Below, one piece after another: positions 1 through 7,399 of a stretch of DNA of 64,000 nucleotides (the stretch's first letter is position 1; the number at the start of each line of letters is the position of its first letter). Location: positions 930,001-994,000 of the forward strand of contig NC_013132.1 in NCBI RefSeq assembly GCF_000024005.1, read 5' to 3'. Below the pieces are notes generated by a model. It did no database searches. It was not told the DNA's origin and was given only the letters and a program-made list of their open reading frames with translations. The position numbers and the translations under genes are program-made. The stretch is from Chitinophaga pinensis DSM 2588 (GTDB lineage: Bacteria; Bacteroidota; Bacteroidia; Chitinophagales; Chitinophagaceae).

Positions 1-753
1 AACGAGCGCCTGCATGTGCCAGGGCTCTAAACGTTCCGCCACTTTACGGGGGAGCGAGGTGCTGGCAATCACAAAAATATCGTTGAACTCATTAAACACA
101 GTACCGCTGACACTATGCCATCTTGTATGGCGTACCTGTCTGGAACGTCTTTCTTCTCTGCCGTTAACAGTCTCCGTGTAATACTCCGTTTCGTAGTAAT
201 AATCACCTCGACGGCCGTCATACTCCGTCCTTGCATCCGCATCATAAGTCCAGTGAGGGAGGTACATCCCTTTCAGCTGACTGGCATGTCCTGAAACCAG
301 CTGAGGCAGATCAGAAGGTGCAAACCAGAGCTTTTTCATCCAGGTCTGGAAGTTGGCAGCGGCCTTTTGCTGTGTAATGGCAAAAGGGAGGATATAATGT
401 GGCCGGACGATCTGTTTGCTTTCAGCATCGCTGATGACCAGCGGACTGGCACAGAAGGTACAGTTCTCTGAGTTGATTTCCGCCAGCAGGGTAGTAGAGG
501 CGCCACAGTTTTTGCAGGACACTACTTTTGCCGTGCGTTGCGCACTCAGACTGTTTGTACTATGAATAAATGAATCATAATCTACCGATACGACAGGACC
601 GGTATTTTCCTGTACGATCTCGTTAGTAGCGCCGCAATAAGTACATTTCAGCTGATGGGTACCTGGCGCGAAATGCAGGGTAGCTCCACAGCTGTTACAC
701 TGTAACGACGAATTCAAAGCGGCGGATTGCTCCGCCTGGGAATATGGATCCAT
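1..753 (-). CDS. double zinc-ribbon protein, partial (3' end outside window)
   Basis: The first 251 codons are present and the frame is open at the window edge. The ATG lies 6 bp after the stop of the upstream SPFH gene, so the two are almost certainly cotranscribed. Two zinc ribbons are visible: Cys19/22 with Cys37/40, and Cys80/83 with Cys98/101. A basic, aromatic stretch follows, including LPFAITQQKAAANFQTWM. Proteins of this type are often labelled as TFIIB-type zinc-ribbon or primosomal-helicase-like proteins, but no helicase motif is seen here. A role as metal-binding partner of the SPFH protein is inferred only from the gene order. Confidence 0.8.
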   Translation of the reverse strand, partial: MDPYSQAEQSAALNSSLQCNSCGATLHFAPGTHQLKCTYCGATNEIVQENTGPVVSVDYDSFIHSTNSLSAQRTAKVVSCKNCGASTTLLAEINSENCTFCASPLVISDAESKQIVRPHYILPFAITQQKAAANFQTWMKKLWFAPSDLPQLVSGHASQLKGMYLPHWTYDADARTEYDGRRGDYYYETEYYTETVNGREERRSRQVRHTRWHSVSGTVFNEFNDIFVIASTSLPRKVAERLEPWHMQALV

Positions 754-759
754 GAACGA

Positions 760-1866
760 TTATGGAATAGGTAAAGGAGGAGGTGTATTGTTAAATAAAC
801 CGGCCAGTTCAGGCATGGTGTTGGCCACAGCCCAGTTGGCCATGCCTTTTTTCCACATATGACTCTGCTGGTTGATAGTACCGGCAGCAACCAGTTGTGT
901 CAGCTGGTCCATCGTGTATGGGCCTGCCTGCTGACCGTTGATCGCGGCATAGTATTGCACCGCCGCAGGTAATGGCGGTGGCGCTTCATTGCTGCCCTGT
1001 ACGGTATTCGGCTGGAACACATTGCCCATCTGACTACCCATTGCCATACCTAAACCTGCTCCCATACCAGCGCCAGCCAGACCACCATTAGGGTTCTGTG
1101 CTGCCTGCTCCATGGCATTGGCTGCCTGGAATTGTGCATAAGCACCCAGGTTACCAACGATGCCCATGCTGGTACGTTTGTCCAGAGCGGCTTCCACTTC
1201 AGGAGGAAGGGAGATATTTTCGATCAGGAACTTTGTCAGTTCCAGACCCATTGCATTGAATTCAGGTTGTATTTTATTGGTAATCAGTGCGGATACCTCA
1301 TCATAATTGGCTGCCAGATCCAGTACAGGAATCTTCGCCTGTGCAATGGCATCCATACCACGGGTAATGGCAAGATTACGCAGCTGCTCATTCACACCTT
1401 CTACTGTGAATTCAGGATTCGTAGCGGCGATCTCTTTGATGAACAGTCCTGCATCCTGTACACGGAATGCGAAGCTGCCGAACGCACGAAGACGTACCGG
1501 ACCAAACTCTGCATCACGCAGCATAACAGGATTGCGGGTTCCCCATTTCTGATTGATGAACTGACGGGTGCTTACGAAGTAAACGTCTGCCTTGAATGGA
1601 CTGTTAAATCCATATACCCAGCCTTTCAGCGTGGTGAGAATAGGCATGTTCTGCGTCGAGAGGGTGTACATGCCGGGTTTGAAAATGTCGGCGACAACGC
1701 CTTCATTCAGAAATACTGCCAGCTGTGATTCACGCACAGTCAGCTTTGCATTCATCTTTATTTCATTCTGATAGCGGGGAAACTTCCATACTATGATTTC
1801 ATTAGAGGTATCGACCCAATCGATGATGTCGATAAATTCGTTGCGGAGTTTGTCAAATAGTCCCAT
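760..1866 (-). CDS. SPFH-domain protein with C-terminal GYF_2 domain
   Basis: This is a 368-residue protein. Residues 1 to about 235 form an SPFH/band-7-like domain (virion-core-protein type), with the stretch INQKWGTRNPVMLRDAEFG and no obvious N-terminal membrane helix. A Gly/Ala/Met-rich linker at about 245-285 is followed by a proline-rich PPPLP segment. A GYF_2 domain spans about 305-358 (YYAAINGQQAGPYTMDQL, then W-K/W pairs). A second PPPLP lies at the extreme C-terminus. GYF domains bind proline-rich peptides, so self-association through the PPPLP segments is possible (inference). SPFH proteins normally form membrane-associated oligomeric scaffolds. The zinc-ribbon gene starts 6 bp downstream. 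Confidence 0.85.
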   Translation of the reverse strand: MGLFDKLRNEFIDIIDWVDTSNEIIVWKFPRYQNEIKMNAKLTVRESQLAVFLNEGVVADIFKPGMYTLSTQNMPILTTLKGWVYGFNSPFKADVYFVSTRQFINQKWGTRNPVMLRDAEFGPVRLRAFGSFAFRVQDAGLFIKEIAATNPEFTVEGVNEQLRNLAITRGMDAIAQAKIPVLDLAANYDEVSALITNKIQPEFNAMGLELTKFLIENISLPPEVEAALDKRTSMGIVGNLGAYAQFQAANAMEQAAQNPNGGLAGAGMGAGLGMAMGSQMGNVFQPNTVQGSNEAPPPLPAAVQYYAAINGQQAGPYTMDQLTQLVAAGTINQQSHMWKKGMANWAVANTMPELAGLFNNTPPPLPIP

Positions 1867-1946
1867 ATAAGACGGATTTACGGTAGTATGAAAATAGAAT
1901 AAAGGTGTAATATATTGTATAGGAGACGGTAAAAAATATCACAGTA

Positions 1947-2372
1947 CTATAATTTTTTCATGGACCAGGTGCCATGAAATAGATATTGCCTGATGCTTCC
2001 GTCAGGAAATACCTCCGTATGTGACACAAATTCCCATTCGCCTTCGAAAATTTCATCTTTGTAATAACCGGTGTAGATCACTTCATGTGAAGGGAGCTCC
2101 GGCATTTCAAAAAAGGTATTGTATTTGTCCTGTGCGATGGCATGAGCATACGTTTTTACAAAGTTAATGAAGCCACCTCTTACGAAACCTTCAATAACGG
2201 CAGGAGTACTCATGGGCACTTTACGCTTGTCATCCCGGCAGGTGCCTTTCAGGGCGCCGTCAGTAACTTCCATGGTGATGTCAAAGCTGGTGGTGTCTCC
2301 TATCATTTCTTTGGGGTACCCATCTCCAAGGGTGTATTGTCCTTCCCATTTTCCGGAATAAAGATCGCTCAT
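1947..2372 (-). CDS. conserved hypothetical protein, 141 aa
   Basis: I do not recognise this family. The protein has no signal peptide and no membrane helix. It is rich in beta-forming and aromatic residues, with repeated Gly-x-Trp or Gly-Tyr-Tyr patterns (GKWEGQYTLG near the start, FEGEWEFVSH and FHGTWSMKKL near the end). That suggests a small cytoplasmic beta-barrel or lipocalin-like fold, which is inference only. It lies 80 bp upstream of the SPFH gene on the same strand and could share its transcript. The start ATG at 2372 is the only good one. Confidence 0.7.
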   Translation of the reverse strand: MSDLYSGKWEGQYTLGDGYPKEMIGDTTSFDITMEVTDGALKGTCRDDKRKVPMSTPAVIEGFVRGGFINFVKTYAHAIAQDKYNTFFEMPELPSHEVIYTGYYKDEIFEGEWEFVSHTEVFPDGSIRQYLFHGTWSMKKL

Positions 2373-2399
2373 AGGCTAAAAAGGGGTTTAATACAATTA

Positions 2400-2429
2400 A
2401 AAAAGCAGTCACTAATGTAACTGCTTTTT
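2400..2429 (-). terminator. intrinsic terminator after the DUF885 gene
   Basis: A 10-bp perfect stem (AAAAAGCAGT / ACTGCTTTTT) encloses a 10-nt loop, with a T-rich tail on the minus strand. It lies just past the stop of the DUF885 gene (2451) and before the next minus-strand gene. Confidence 0.75.
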
Positions 2430-2450
2430 CTATAAATCGGATAAAAATGA

Positions 2451-4232
2451 TCATTGTTTTGAAGCCCATTCCTGCAGATAGTGCTCCAGTACATTCAGGG
2501 GCATATCTCCCTGTTGAAGCAGGGCATCATTGAACCTGACCAGATTAAATCGGCTACCTAGTTTTTTCCTGCATTCTTCACGTAAGCGAATGATTTCCAG
2601 TTCTCCCGTTTTATAGGTAAGCGCCTGTCCAGGCCATGCCATATACCGTTCTACAGAAGTAACAGCATCTTCTTCGCTGATAGATTCATGTGTTAACATG
2701 TAAGTGATTGCTTCCTCTCTTGTCATTTTGCCGGTATGGATACCCACGTCTGTTACCAGTCTTATTGCACGGTGAATTTCATTATTCAATGCACCGATCT
2801 GCTGGTCAATGGTAGTATAACATCCCAGTTGTTTGCCAAATGCTTCGCAGTACAATGCCCATCCTTCGGTAAATGCACTGAAGCTGATGGATCTTCTGAA
2901 GGTAGGCAGTGTTTTGTTTTCCTGCTGTAAGGAGATCTGGTAATGATGACCCGGAATGGCCTCATGGAGGAAAGTGGCTTCCATACCGAGGAATGTTACA
3001 TTGATTTTCTTCGGATCAGGAACCGGTACATAAAATACACCCGGACGATCACCATCCATCGCGCCGATCGAATAAGAAGGTCCATTCTGTGATGCTTCCC
3101 GGAAAGCTTCCACCCGTCTGATTTCAAACGTTGCTTTTGGCACAACGCTCAGCATGGTATGAAGCTGTGGTTTTACTTTATCATAGATATCCCGGTAAGC
3201 CTGTAAAACTTCGTCTGCTGTTTTAAATGGCATAAACTGTGGCGCTGTTCTGACAAAGACAAAGAACTCTTGTAAAGTGCCTTTAAACCCGATCTGTTTT
3301 TTCAGTTCTTCCATAGCGGCATTGATCCTGGCCACTTCTTTTATACCGGTTTCATACAGCTGTTCCGGCGTCAGATCTGTCGTTGTGAAATAGCGTACAT
3401 AGTAATTGTACAGTGCTCTTCCACCTGGAATACCAGACAATCCTGCGCTGTCAGTTGCATGTGGAAGATATTCCTGCTGCAGGTAGTCTGCAAGTCGCTG
3501 ATATGCGGGTAATAATTCGGCGTTTATACTTTGCAGAAAGGACTGTTTTAATCGCTCACGAGTTGCGCCGGTAATGGTAGTGGGCATGTTATTAAGTGGT
3601 TGAAAGAAGACGCTTTTGGCGGAGTCTTTTTCCGCCAGTGATACCAGCTGCGGGATCATCTTTATGACCAATGCTTTGGGTAATACCATACCTATTGCTA
3701 CACCTTTTCTCATGTTACTGATAGCGGTATCGGTCCAGCTGGAAAAAGCGGTGATACGTTGCTGCCAGTTTTCATAATCTTTGATGCCTGCAAATGGTTG
3801 TGCTGATTCGCCTGAGCCCAGTTGACCGATTAACAATGGGATAGAAGAAAACTGATTCATGGGAAGATATTCCGTATGATGTTTCAATCGCGCCAGGTCC
3901 ATATGCAGGATCTCCTGTAGTACATCAAATGAAATACGGTCTGCTGTATTCAGTGATTGTCTTGAGAAAGCAGTTAATAACTGCAGATATTTTTTATCAA
4001 ACTGTTCTTTTTCCGCTAGATAAACAACCGCGCCGTCATTGACCAGTTGGTTATCATACTGATGCGCACCGGTGAATGTGGCACTGATCGGATCAAGTTG
4101 TAATGATGCCTGGTAATAGTTTTCGAATAAGCGGTGTAATTGGATATTCCTTTGCTGACTATGCGCTGTATGTGCATACAGTGTGCAATATAAAATGAGG
4201 AAGCTGGCGGTTTTGAGCAGAAGCTGTTTCAT
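2451..4232 (-). CDS. DUF885-family secreted hydrolase/peptidase-like protein
   Basis: A 593-residue protein of typical length for DUF885. The N-terminus is a signal peptide (MKQLLLKTASFLILYC..., cleavage near AHS-Q), so it is exported. The family hallmark HEAIPGHHYQ is at 423-432, a gluzincin-like HExxH-type motif. An FTEGWALYCE segment follows and would supply the third metal ligand. Members are generally regarded as metal-dependent peptidases, but the substrate is unknown. It stands alone between an AraC regulator and its own terminator. A -7 box and an inverted repeat lie upstream. Confidence 0.85.
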   Translation of the reverse strand: MKQLLLKTASFLILYCTLYAHTAHSQQRNIQLHRLFENYYQASLQLDPISATFTGAHQYDNQLVNDGAVVYLAEKEQFDKKYLQLLTAFSRQSLNTADRISFDVLQEILHMDLARLKHHTEYLPMNQFSSIPLLIGQLGSGESAQPFAGIKDYENWQQRITAFSSWTDTAISNMRKGVAIGMVLPKALVIKMIPQLVSLAEKDSAKSVFFQPLNNMPTTITGATRERLKQSFLQSINAELLPAYQRLADYLQQEYLPHATDSAGLSGIPGGRALYNYYVRYFTTTDLTPEQLYETGIKEVARINAAMEELKKQIGFKGTLQEFFVFVRTAPQFMPFKTADEVLQAYRDIYDKVKPQLHTMLSVVPKATFEIRRVEAFREASQNGPSYSIGAMDGDRPGVFYVPVPDPKKINVTFLGMEATFLHEAIPGHHYQISLQQENKTLPTFRRSISFSAFTEGWALYCEAFGKQLGCYTTIDQQIGALNNEIHRAIRLVTDVGIHTGKMTREEAITYMLTHESISEEDAVTSVERYMAWPGQALTYKTGELEIIRLREECRKKLGSRFNLVRFNDALLQQGDMPLNVLEHYLQEWASKQ

Positions 4233-4242
4233 TGTGCATACG

Positions 4243-4266
4243 CAGACAGTTTATGTACACTGTCTG
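4243..4266 (-). promoter_or_regulatory. inverted repeat in the DUF885 leader (possible operator)
   Basis: An 8-bp perfect inverted repeat, CAGACAGT (4243-4250) and ACTGTCTG (4259-4266), with an 8-nt spacer. It sits between the start codon (4232) and a TAATTTTG -7-like box (minus strand, 4277-4284). This is a reasonable place for a repressor site or a leader hairpin. The neighbouring AraC gene is a candidate regulator by position only. Confidence 0.4.
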
Positions 4267-4276
4267 TTTGTTGAAG

Positions 4277-4284
4277 CAAAATTA
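4277..4284 (-). promoter_or_regulatory. candidate -7 box (TAATTTTG) for the DUF885 gene
   Basis: On the minus strand this reads TAATTTTG, matching the Bacteroidota TAnnTTTG -7 element, about 45 bp before the start codon. No convincing TTTG -33 element is visible at the usual distance. Confidence 0.4.
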
Positions 4285-4333
4285 GCCGCTTGTTTTGCCG
4301 TAAAATTGTATTGCGTTAGCGTAGGAGAGAGGC

Positions 4334-5140
4334 TTAGATCTTTCTATATGATTTAGGCAACATACCGGTGATCTGTTGAAATGTTTTTGTAAAATGTGCC
4401 TGGTCGGTGAATCCGCTCATGTAAGCAATTTCTGTCAGCGAATATTTTTGTGAACGGATCAGTGATAAAGCACGGTCTACTTTAATCTTCCTGAAATATT
4501 CTCCCAAAGTACAGGAGAAGTATTTTGTAAAATACTTGGATAAGGTAACCGGGTGAATATTCACTTGTGCTGCCAGTTCTTTTAATGATAAAGGCTCATT
4601 CCAGACGTCATTCATGACATTGATTATCTGTCTGGTCCATTCAGGATAATGCTTCTCTATAACCGGATTAGCGTCCATTAAACTGATGCTCAGTTGTTCT
4701 ATGGAAAGAATGCTGCAATCGTCATTATAATAATGTTCTTTCAGAATGCGGAGCAGGCCTCCGGTATTGAGCACCGTATTGCTTTCATACATCAGGGATT
4801 CAGGTGGAATCTTGATGTTATAGGTGGAAAAGAAGCTGTCGGCGATCTCTAAATTGAATATCCTGGTGCCGGGACGATAATGTACATTCTGATGTACGAT
4901 ACCAGGGTAGTAGTATAAACCTGCGCCTGCAATCTGCTGGTCGGCTTTTCTTCCTCTTATTTCCTGGCTACCGCCGGAGAGAATATGAGAAAAGTGTGGA
5001 TTCACGTGATAATGCCAGTCGGAGGTAAAGTTTTCAGGAAAGACCGTCTCGCTGGTCGTGATATGACCTATGGTATATTCCTTCACTTTTGAGCCGACAT
5101 AGCAGCCTCTGGAAAATGCGACAGGATTATTCATGGCCAT
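4334..5140 (-). CDS. AraC-family transcriptional regulator
   Basis: A 268-residue protein. The N-terminal half is a cupin-like sensor domain (SDWHYHVNPHFSHILSGG... at about 40-60, and YYYPGIVHQNVHYRPG). The C-terminal ~100 residues carry the double helix-turn-helix, including LKELAAQVNIHPVTLSKYF and the AraC signature LTEIAYMSGFTDQAHFTKTF. The effector is unknown. The start may be the ATG at 5140 or the in-frame ATG two codons later. It is codirectional with the DUF885 gene, 101 bp upstream of it. Confidence 0.88.
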   Translation of the reverse strand: MAMNNPVAFSRGCYVGSKVKEYTIGHITTSETVFPENFTSDWHYHVNPHFSHILSGGSQEIRGRKADQQIAGAGLYYYPGIVHQNVHYRPGTRIFNLEIADSFFSTYNIKIPPESLMYESNTVLNTGGLLRILKEHYYNDDCSILSIEQLSISLMDANPVIEKHYPEWTRQIINVMNDVWNEPLSLKELAAQVNIHPVTLSKYFTKYFSCTLGEYFRKIKVDRALSLIRSQKYSLTEIAYMSGFTDQAHFTKTFQQITGMLPKSYRKI

Positions 5141-6087
5141 CAGGTTTAGATGGAATAAAGCTAAGGATAATGGTGTAAAAACAAAAGAGTATATCTATAT
5201 CTCATATACTTAGAAAACTCAGCATCTGAGTTACCAGATATAGGAGACCAGATAACCCATTTGAAAGCTTAAAATAACGATGTTTGGATATTATTCTTGG
5301 GAGAGGCCTTTTGGGGAACTTCTTTCTTTGGGTAAAAGACACCAATAATCACGAATGGGTTTGTAGCACGACGCATATGCCATTGCTTAGTTGTACCCAT
5401 AAAAAGATAAAGGTCTTTCTCCTTAAACTCATCCTCATATTTTGCCTTTACTTTTTGAAGTGCTTCTTCTTCATTCCCATTGGTTGATCTCAGACAATTC
5501 CAATATAACGCACCAATTTCCCAATCCTCAATCATTAATTTTCGTTCTTTTCCAGTTTCATCAGTAAAAGCGTAGCTGAATTTATAAGGAAGCTTAGGAA
5601 TTAGTATTTCAGGATCTTTGTCAGGAAGGAACAAATCGCCCTGCTTGCGCAGCTCTTTCCATTCATTTTTCCATTCTCTTTCGGTTTCTTCCCAGTGAAG
5701 TTTAACAATATTTGCAGGTTTGAATACAGCGAGAGATACATTTTTAGGGTCTCTGGAATCTGCAATAAGTGTATCCATATTTGTATAGACGTTTCGGAGA
5801 CAAATCTCTTTACGGGCCTGCCAATTATTTTTAGTGTCCAGACGTTCGCCGATTATTTTCAGATCGTGGAAATCATAATTTACAGGAGAATGGCTCTCTG
5901 GTCTGAAATCGTCAGTTCTTTTTTGAAGAGCCAGTTCTATCCAGGTATATTTAACACTTTTAACTCGTCCACTTCCTTTAAGATCGCCTAAAAAGCTAAG
6001 TGGAACAGGATAGATTCTAATCATTTCCCCAGTTTCAAGCATACCTGCAGTACAGACCAATTCATCGTGGCTTCTTGACGGAAGGGG

Positions 6088-6090
6088 ATA
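6088..6090. repeat. target-site duplication copy 1 (ATA)
   Basis: ATA immediately left of the IS, repeated at 7354-7356 immediately right of it. A 3-bp duplication is usual for IS3-family elements. Confidence 0.8.
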
Positions 6091-6126
6091 TGGATTTGCA
6101 ACAAAAAAATAGACACCAGGTTAAGC
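6091..6126 (+). repeat. terminal inverted repeat of the IS, OrfB-proximal end
   Basis: Read inward, the repeat starts TGGATTTGCAACA and ends GACACCAGGTTAAGC. It overlaps the last codons of OrfB (stop at 6121). Confidence 0.85.
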
Positions 6127-6945
6127 CGCTTGTTTGATTAAAGAATTTCCAAATTGTTCAGGTGTCATATATCCCAGTCGGGAGTGTATTCTCCTTCGAT
6201 TATACCAGATTTCTATGAACTCAAATATTTCTCTTCTGGCAACCTCAAAGGAATCGTAAATGATGTTAATCCCTGTTTCTGACTTGAGAATTTTGAAAAA
6301 GTTTTCACATACACTATTATCCCAGCAATTTCCTTTACGGCTCATGCTTTGCCTTATTTGACCTGATTTGAGCAATATCCGAAATTCATGACTGGCATAT
6401 TGTACGCCTCTGTCTGAATGGATGATCATATGCTCTTTTACAGACCTGTTCCTGATAGCCATTTTCCACGCTGCTACTACTGTTTCTGCTGCTGTCATGC
6501 CTTTACTCATCGCCCATCCCAGTATCTTCCTGTCAAACAGATCCATAATGACAGTGAGATAGAGCCACCCGGATTTTGTACGGATATATGTAATGTCTGA
6601 GACCCATTTTTCTGATGGTGACGTTGCAGTGAATTCTCTGTTTAATATGTTAGAAGATACCTCTTTGTCATGATTAGAATCCGTAGTACAGACTTTAAAC
6701 TTACCTACAATTACACTACGGAGCCCTTTTGACCTCATGATCCGGGCTACTCTCCGTTGTGATACATGTATTCCATCTGATTTGAGTACTCTGGTTACTT
6801 TAGGACTTCCATACCGGCCTTTGCCAGAACGGTATATTGCTTCAATTCTATCGCTTAGAGCGTGATTCTCAATCGCCTGTTTTGAAGGTTTTCTAATTAA
6901 CCAGGCATAATAGCCACTGCGGCTTACTTTAAACACTTTACACAT
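6121..6945 (-). CDS. IS3-family transposase OrfB (DDE integrase core)
   Basis: This 274-residue part is the rve/DDE catalytic region. It has an HTH_21-like start (YGSPKVTRVLKSDGIHVSQR), the first Asp in WVSDITYI, the second in HSDRGVQYAS, and the Glu in NCWDNSVCENFF about 35 residues later. The frame is open well upstream of the ATG at 6945 and encodes a sensible IS3 sequence (FRFIKNHSGKFDVGKM). The natural product is therefore probably an OrfA-OrfB fusion made by -1 frameshifting in the overlap. I see no classic A6G slippery site. Confidence 0.92.
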   Translation of the reverse strand: MCKVFKVSRSGYYAWLIRKPSKQAIENHALSDRIEAIYRSGKGRYGSPKVTRVLKSDGIHVSQRRVARIMRSKGLRSVIVGKFKVCTTDSNHDKEVSSNILNREFTATSPSEKWVSDITYIRTKSGWLYLTVIMDLFDRKILGWAMSKGMTAAETVVAAWKMAIRNRSVKEHMIIHSDRGVQYASHEFRILLKSGQIRQSMSRKGNCWDNSVCENFFKILKSETGINIIYDSFEVARREIFEFIEIWYNRRRIHSRLGYMTPEQFGNSLIKQAA

Positions 6946-6977
6946 CTTCCCGACATCAAATTTGCCACTATGATTCT

Positions 6978-7295
6978 TTATGAACCTGAATATTTGTTGC
7001 CTTCCTTGGAGAAGATGGTTACCGCCTTTTTTAGGATTTGATTTTCCATTTCCGCCTCCTTGAGTGCTTTCTTCAAAGCCTGGATCTCCTTTTGCTCCGG
7101 TGTCAGATCCTGCTTCCCATTGCCAGGAAAACTGCGTGCGCCACTCTCATTATGCTCTCTGGTCCAACGACGAACCATATCGACTCCTATACCAAGGTCT
7201 TTAGCAACATCTGAAGCCGCTTTGCCCTTCAGATAAAGTTCTACTGCCATCTGCTTGAAGGCCTTATCGTAGCTACGTCTTTGTTGTTTACTCAT
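6978..7295 (-). CDS. IS3-family transposase OrfA (HTH protein)
   Basis: A 105-residue protein with an N-terminal helix-turn-helix (KAFKQMAVELYLKGKAASDV, then GIGVDMVRRWTREH). A C-terminal leucine-zipper-like helix (about 70-92, LKKALKEAEMENQILKKAV) is typical of IS3 OrfA. It binds the terminal repeats and regulates transposition. The stop at 6978 lies inside the region where the OrfB frame is already open. Confidence 0.9.
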   Translation of the reverse strand: MSKQQRRSYDKAFKQMAVELYLKGKAASDVAKDLGIGVDMVRRWTREHNESGARSFPGNGKQDLTPEQKEIQALKKALKEAEMENQILKKAVTIFSKEGNKYSGS

Positions 7296-7317
7296 TACTT
7301 CAAAGTTAAGAAAACGA

Positions 7318-7353
7318 GCTTAACTCTGTGTCCTCACAAATGTAGCAGTTCCA
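7318..7353 (-). repeat. terminal inverted repeat of the IS, OrfA-proximal end
   Basis: Read inward on the minus strand, the repeat starts TGGAACTGCTACA and ends GACACAGAGTTAAGC. It aligns without gaps to the other end over 36 bp. The OrfA promoter probably lies in or just inside this end. Confidence 0.85.
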
Positions 7354-7356
7354 ATA
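7354..7356. repeat. target-site duplication copy 2 (ATA)
   Basis: Partner of 6088-6090. On the minus strand it is the TAT tyrosine codon of the interrupted gene. Confidence 0.8.
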
Positions 7357-7399
7357 CGTGGTGACTGTTATAAGGACTTTTTTTCGGGACATATAAGCG

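Larger units (their letters stand above)
6091..7353 (-). mobile_element. IS3-family insertion sequence, complete, 1,263 bp
   Basis: Both ends begin 5'-TGGA and carry 36-bp imperfect inverted repeats that share 22 positions, including the inner GACAC and GTTAAGC blocks. The element encodes OrfA (6978-7295) and OrfB with an intact DDE triad (6121-6945). A 3-bp ATA duplication flanks it (6088-6090 and 7354-7356). The boundaries are confirmed independently, because excision restores an uninterrupted reading frame across the junction. All parts needed for transposition appear intact. Confidence 0.92.
5269..7392 (-). pseudogene. DUF488-partner gene disrupted by an IS3-family element
   Basis: The coding frame is split by an insertion at 6091-7353. 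The 5' piece starts at an ATG (7390-7392), 7 bp after the DUF488 stop, and encodes 13 residues, MSRKKVLITVTTY. After removing the element and one copy of the ATA target duplication, the frame continues without shift into PLPSRSHDELVCTAG and on to the stop at 5269. The ancestral product would be 285 residues. The remaining long ORF can only restart at a TTG (6060) or an ATG (6042), losing about 22 or more residues, so it is probably non-functional. The C-terminal region has WHMRRATNPFVIIGVFYP; the fold is not known to me. The tight spacing to the DUF488 gene argues for a functional pair. Confidence 0.88.

Noticed and set aside
1132..1728. 198-codon open frame antisense to the SPFH gene
   Set aside because: It mirrors the codon structure of the SPFH gene and has no start context or recognisable domain.
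5141..5268. Possible att site (tRNA-Phe 3' end duplicate) distal to the A+T-rich patch
   Set aside because: No copy of the T-arm/acceptor sequence GGTTCGATCCCGCC is present, and no integrase gene lies in the patch.
6103..7340. Alternative shorter IS boundaries at the inner GACAC blocks with an AAA duplication
   Set aside because: The ends are not symmetric there and the host frame is not restored. The outer TGGA ends give a gapless 36-bp repeat, an ATA duplication and a clean host frame.
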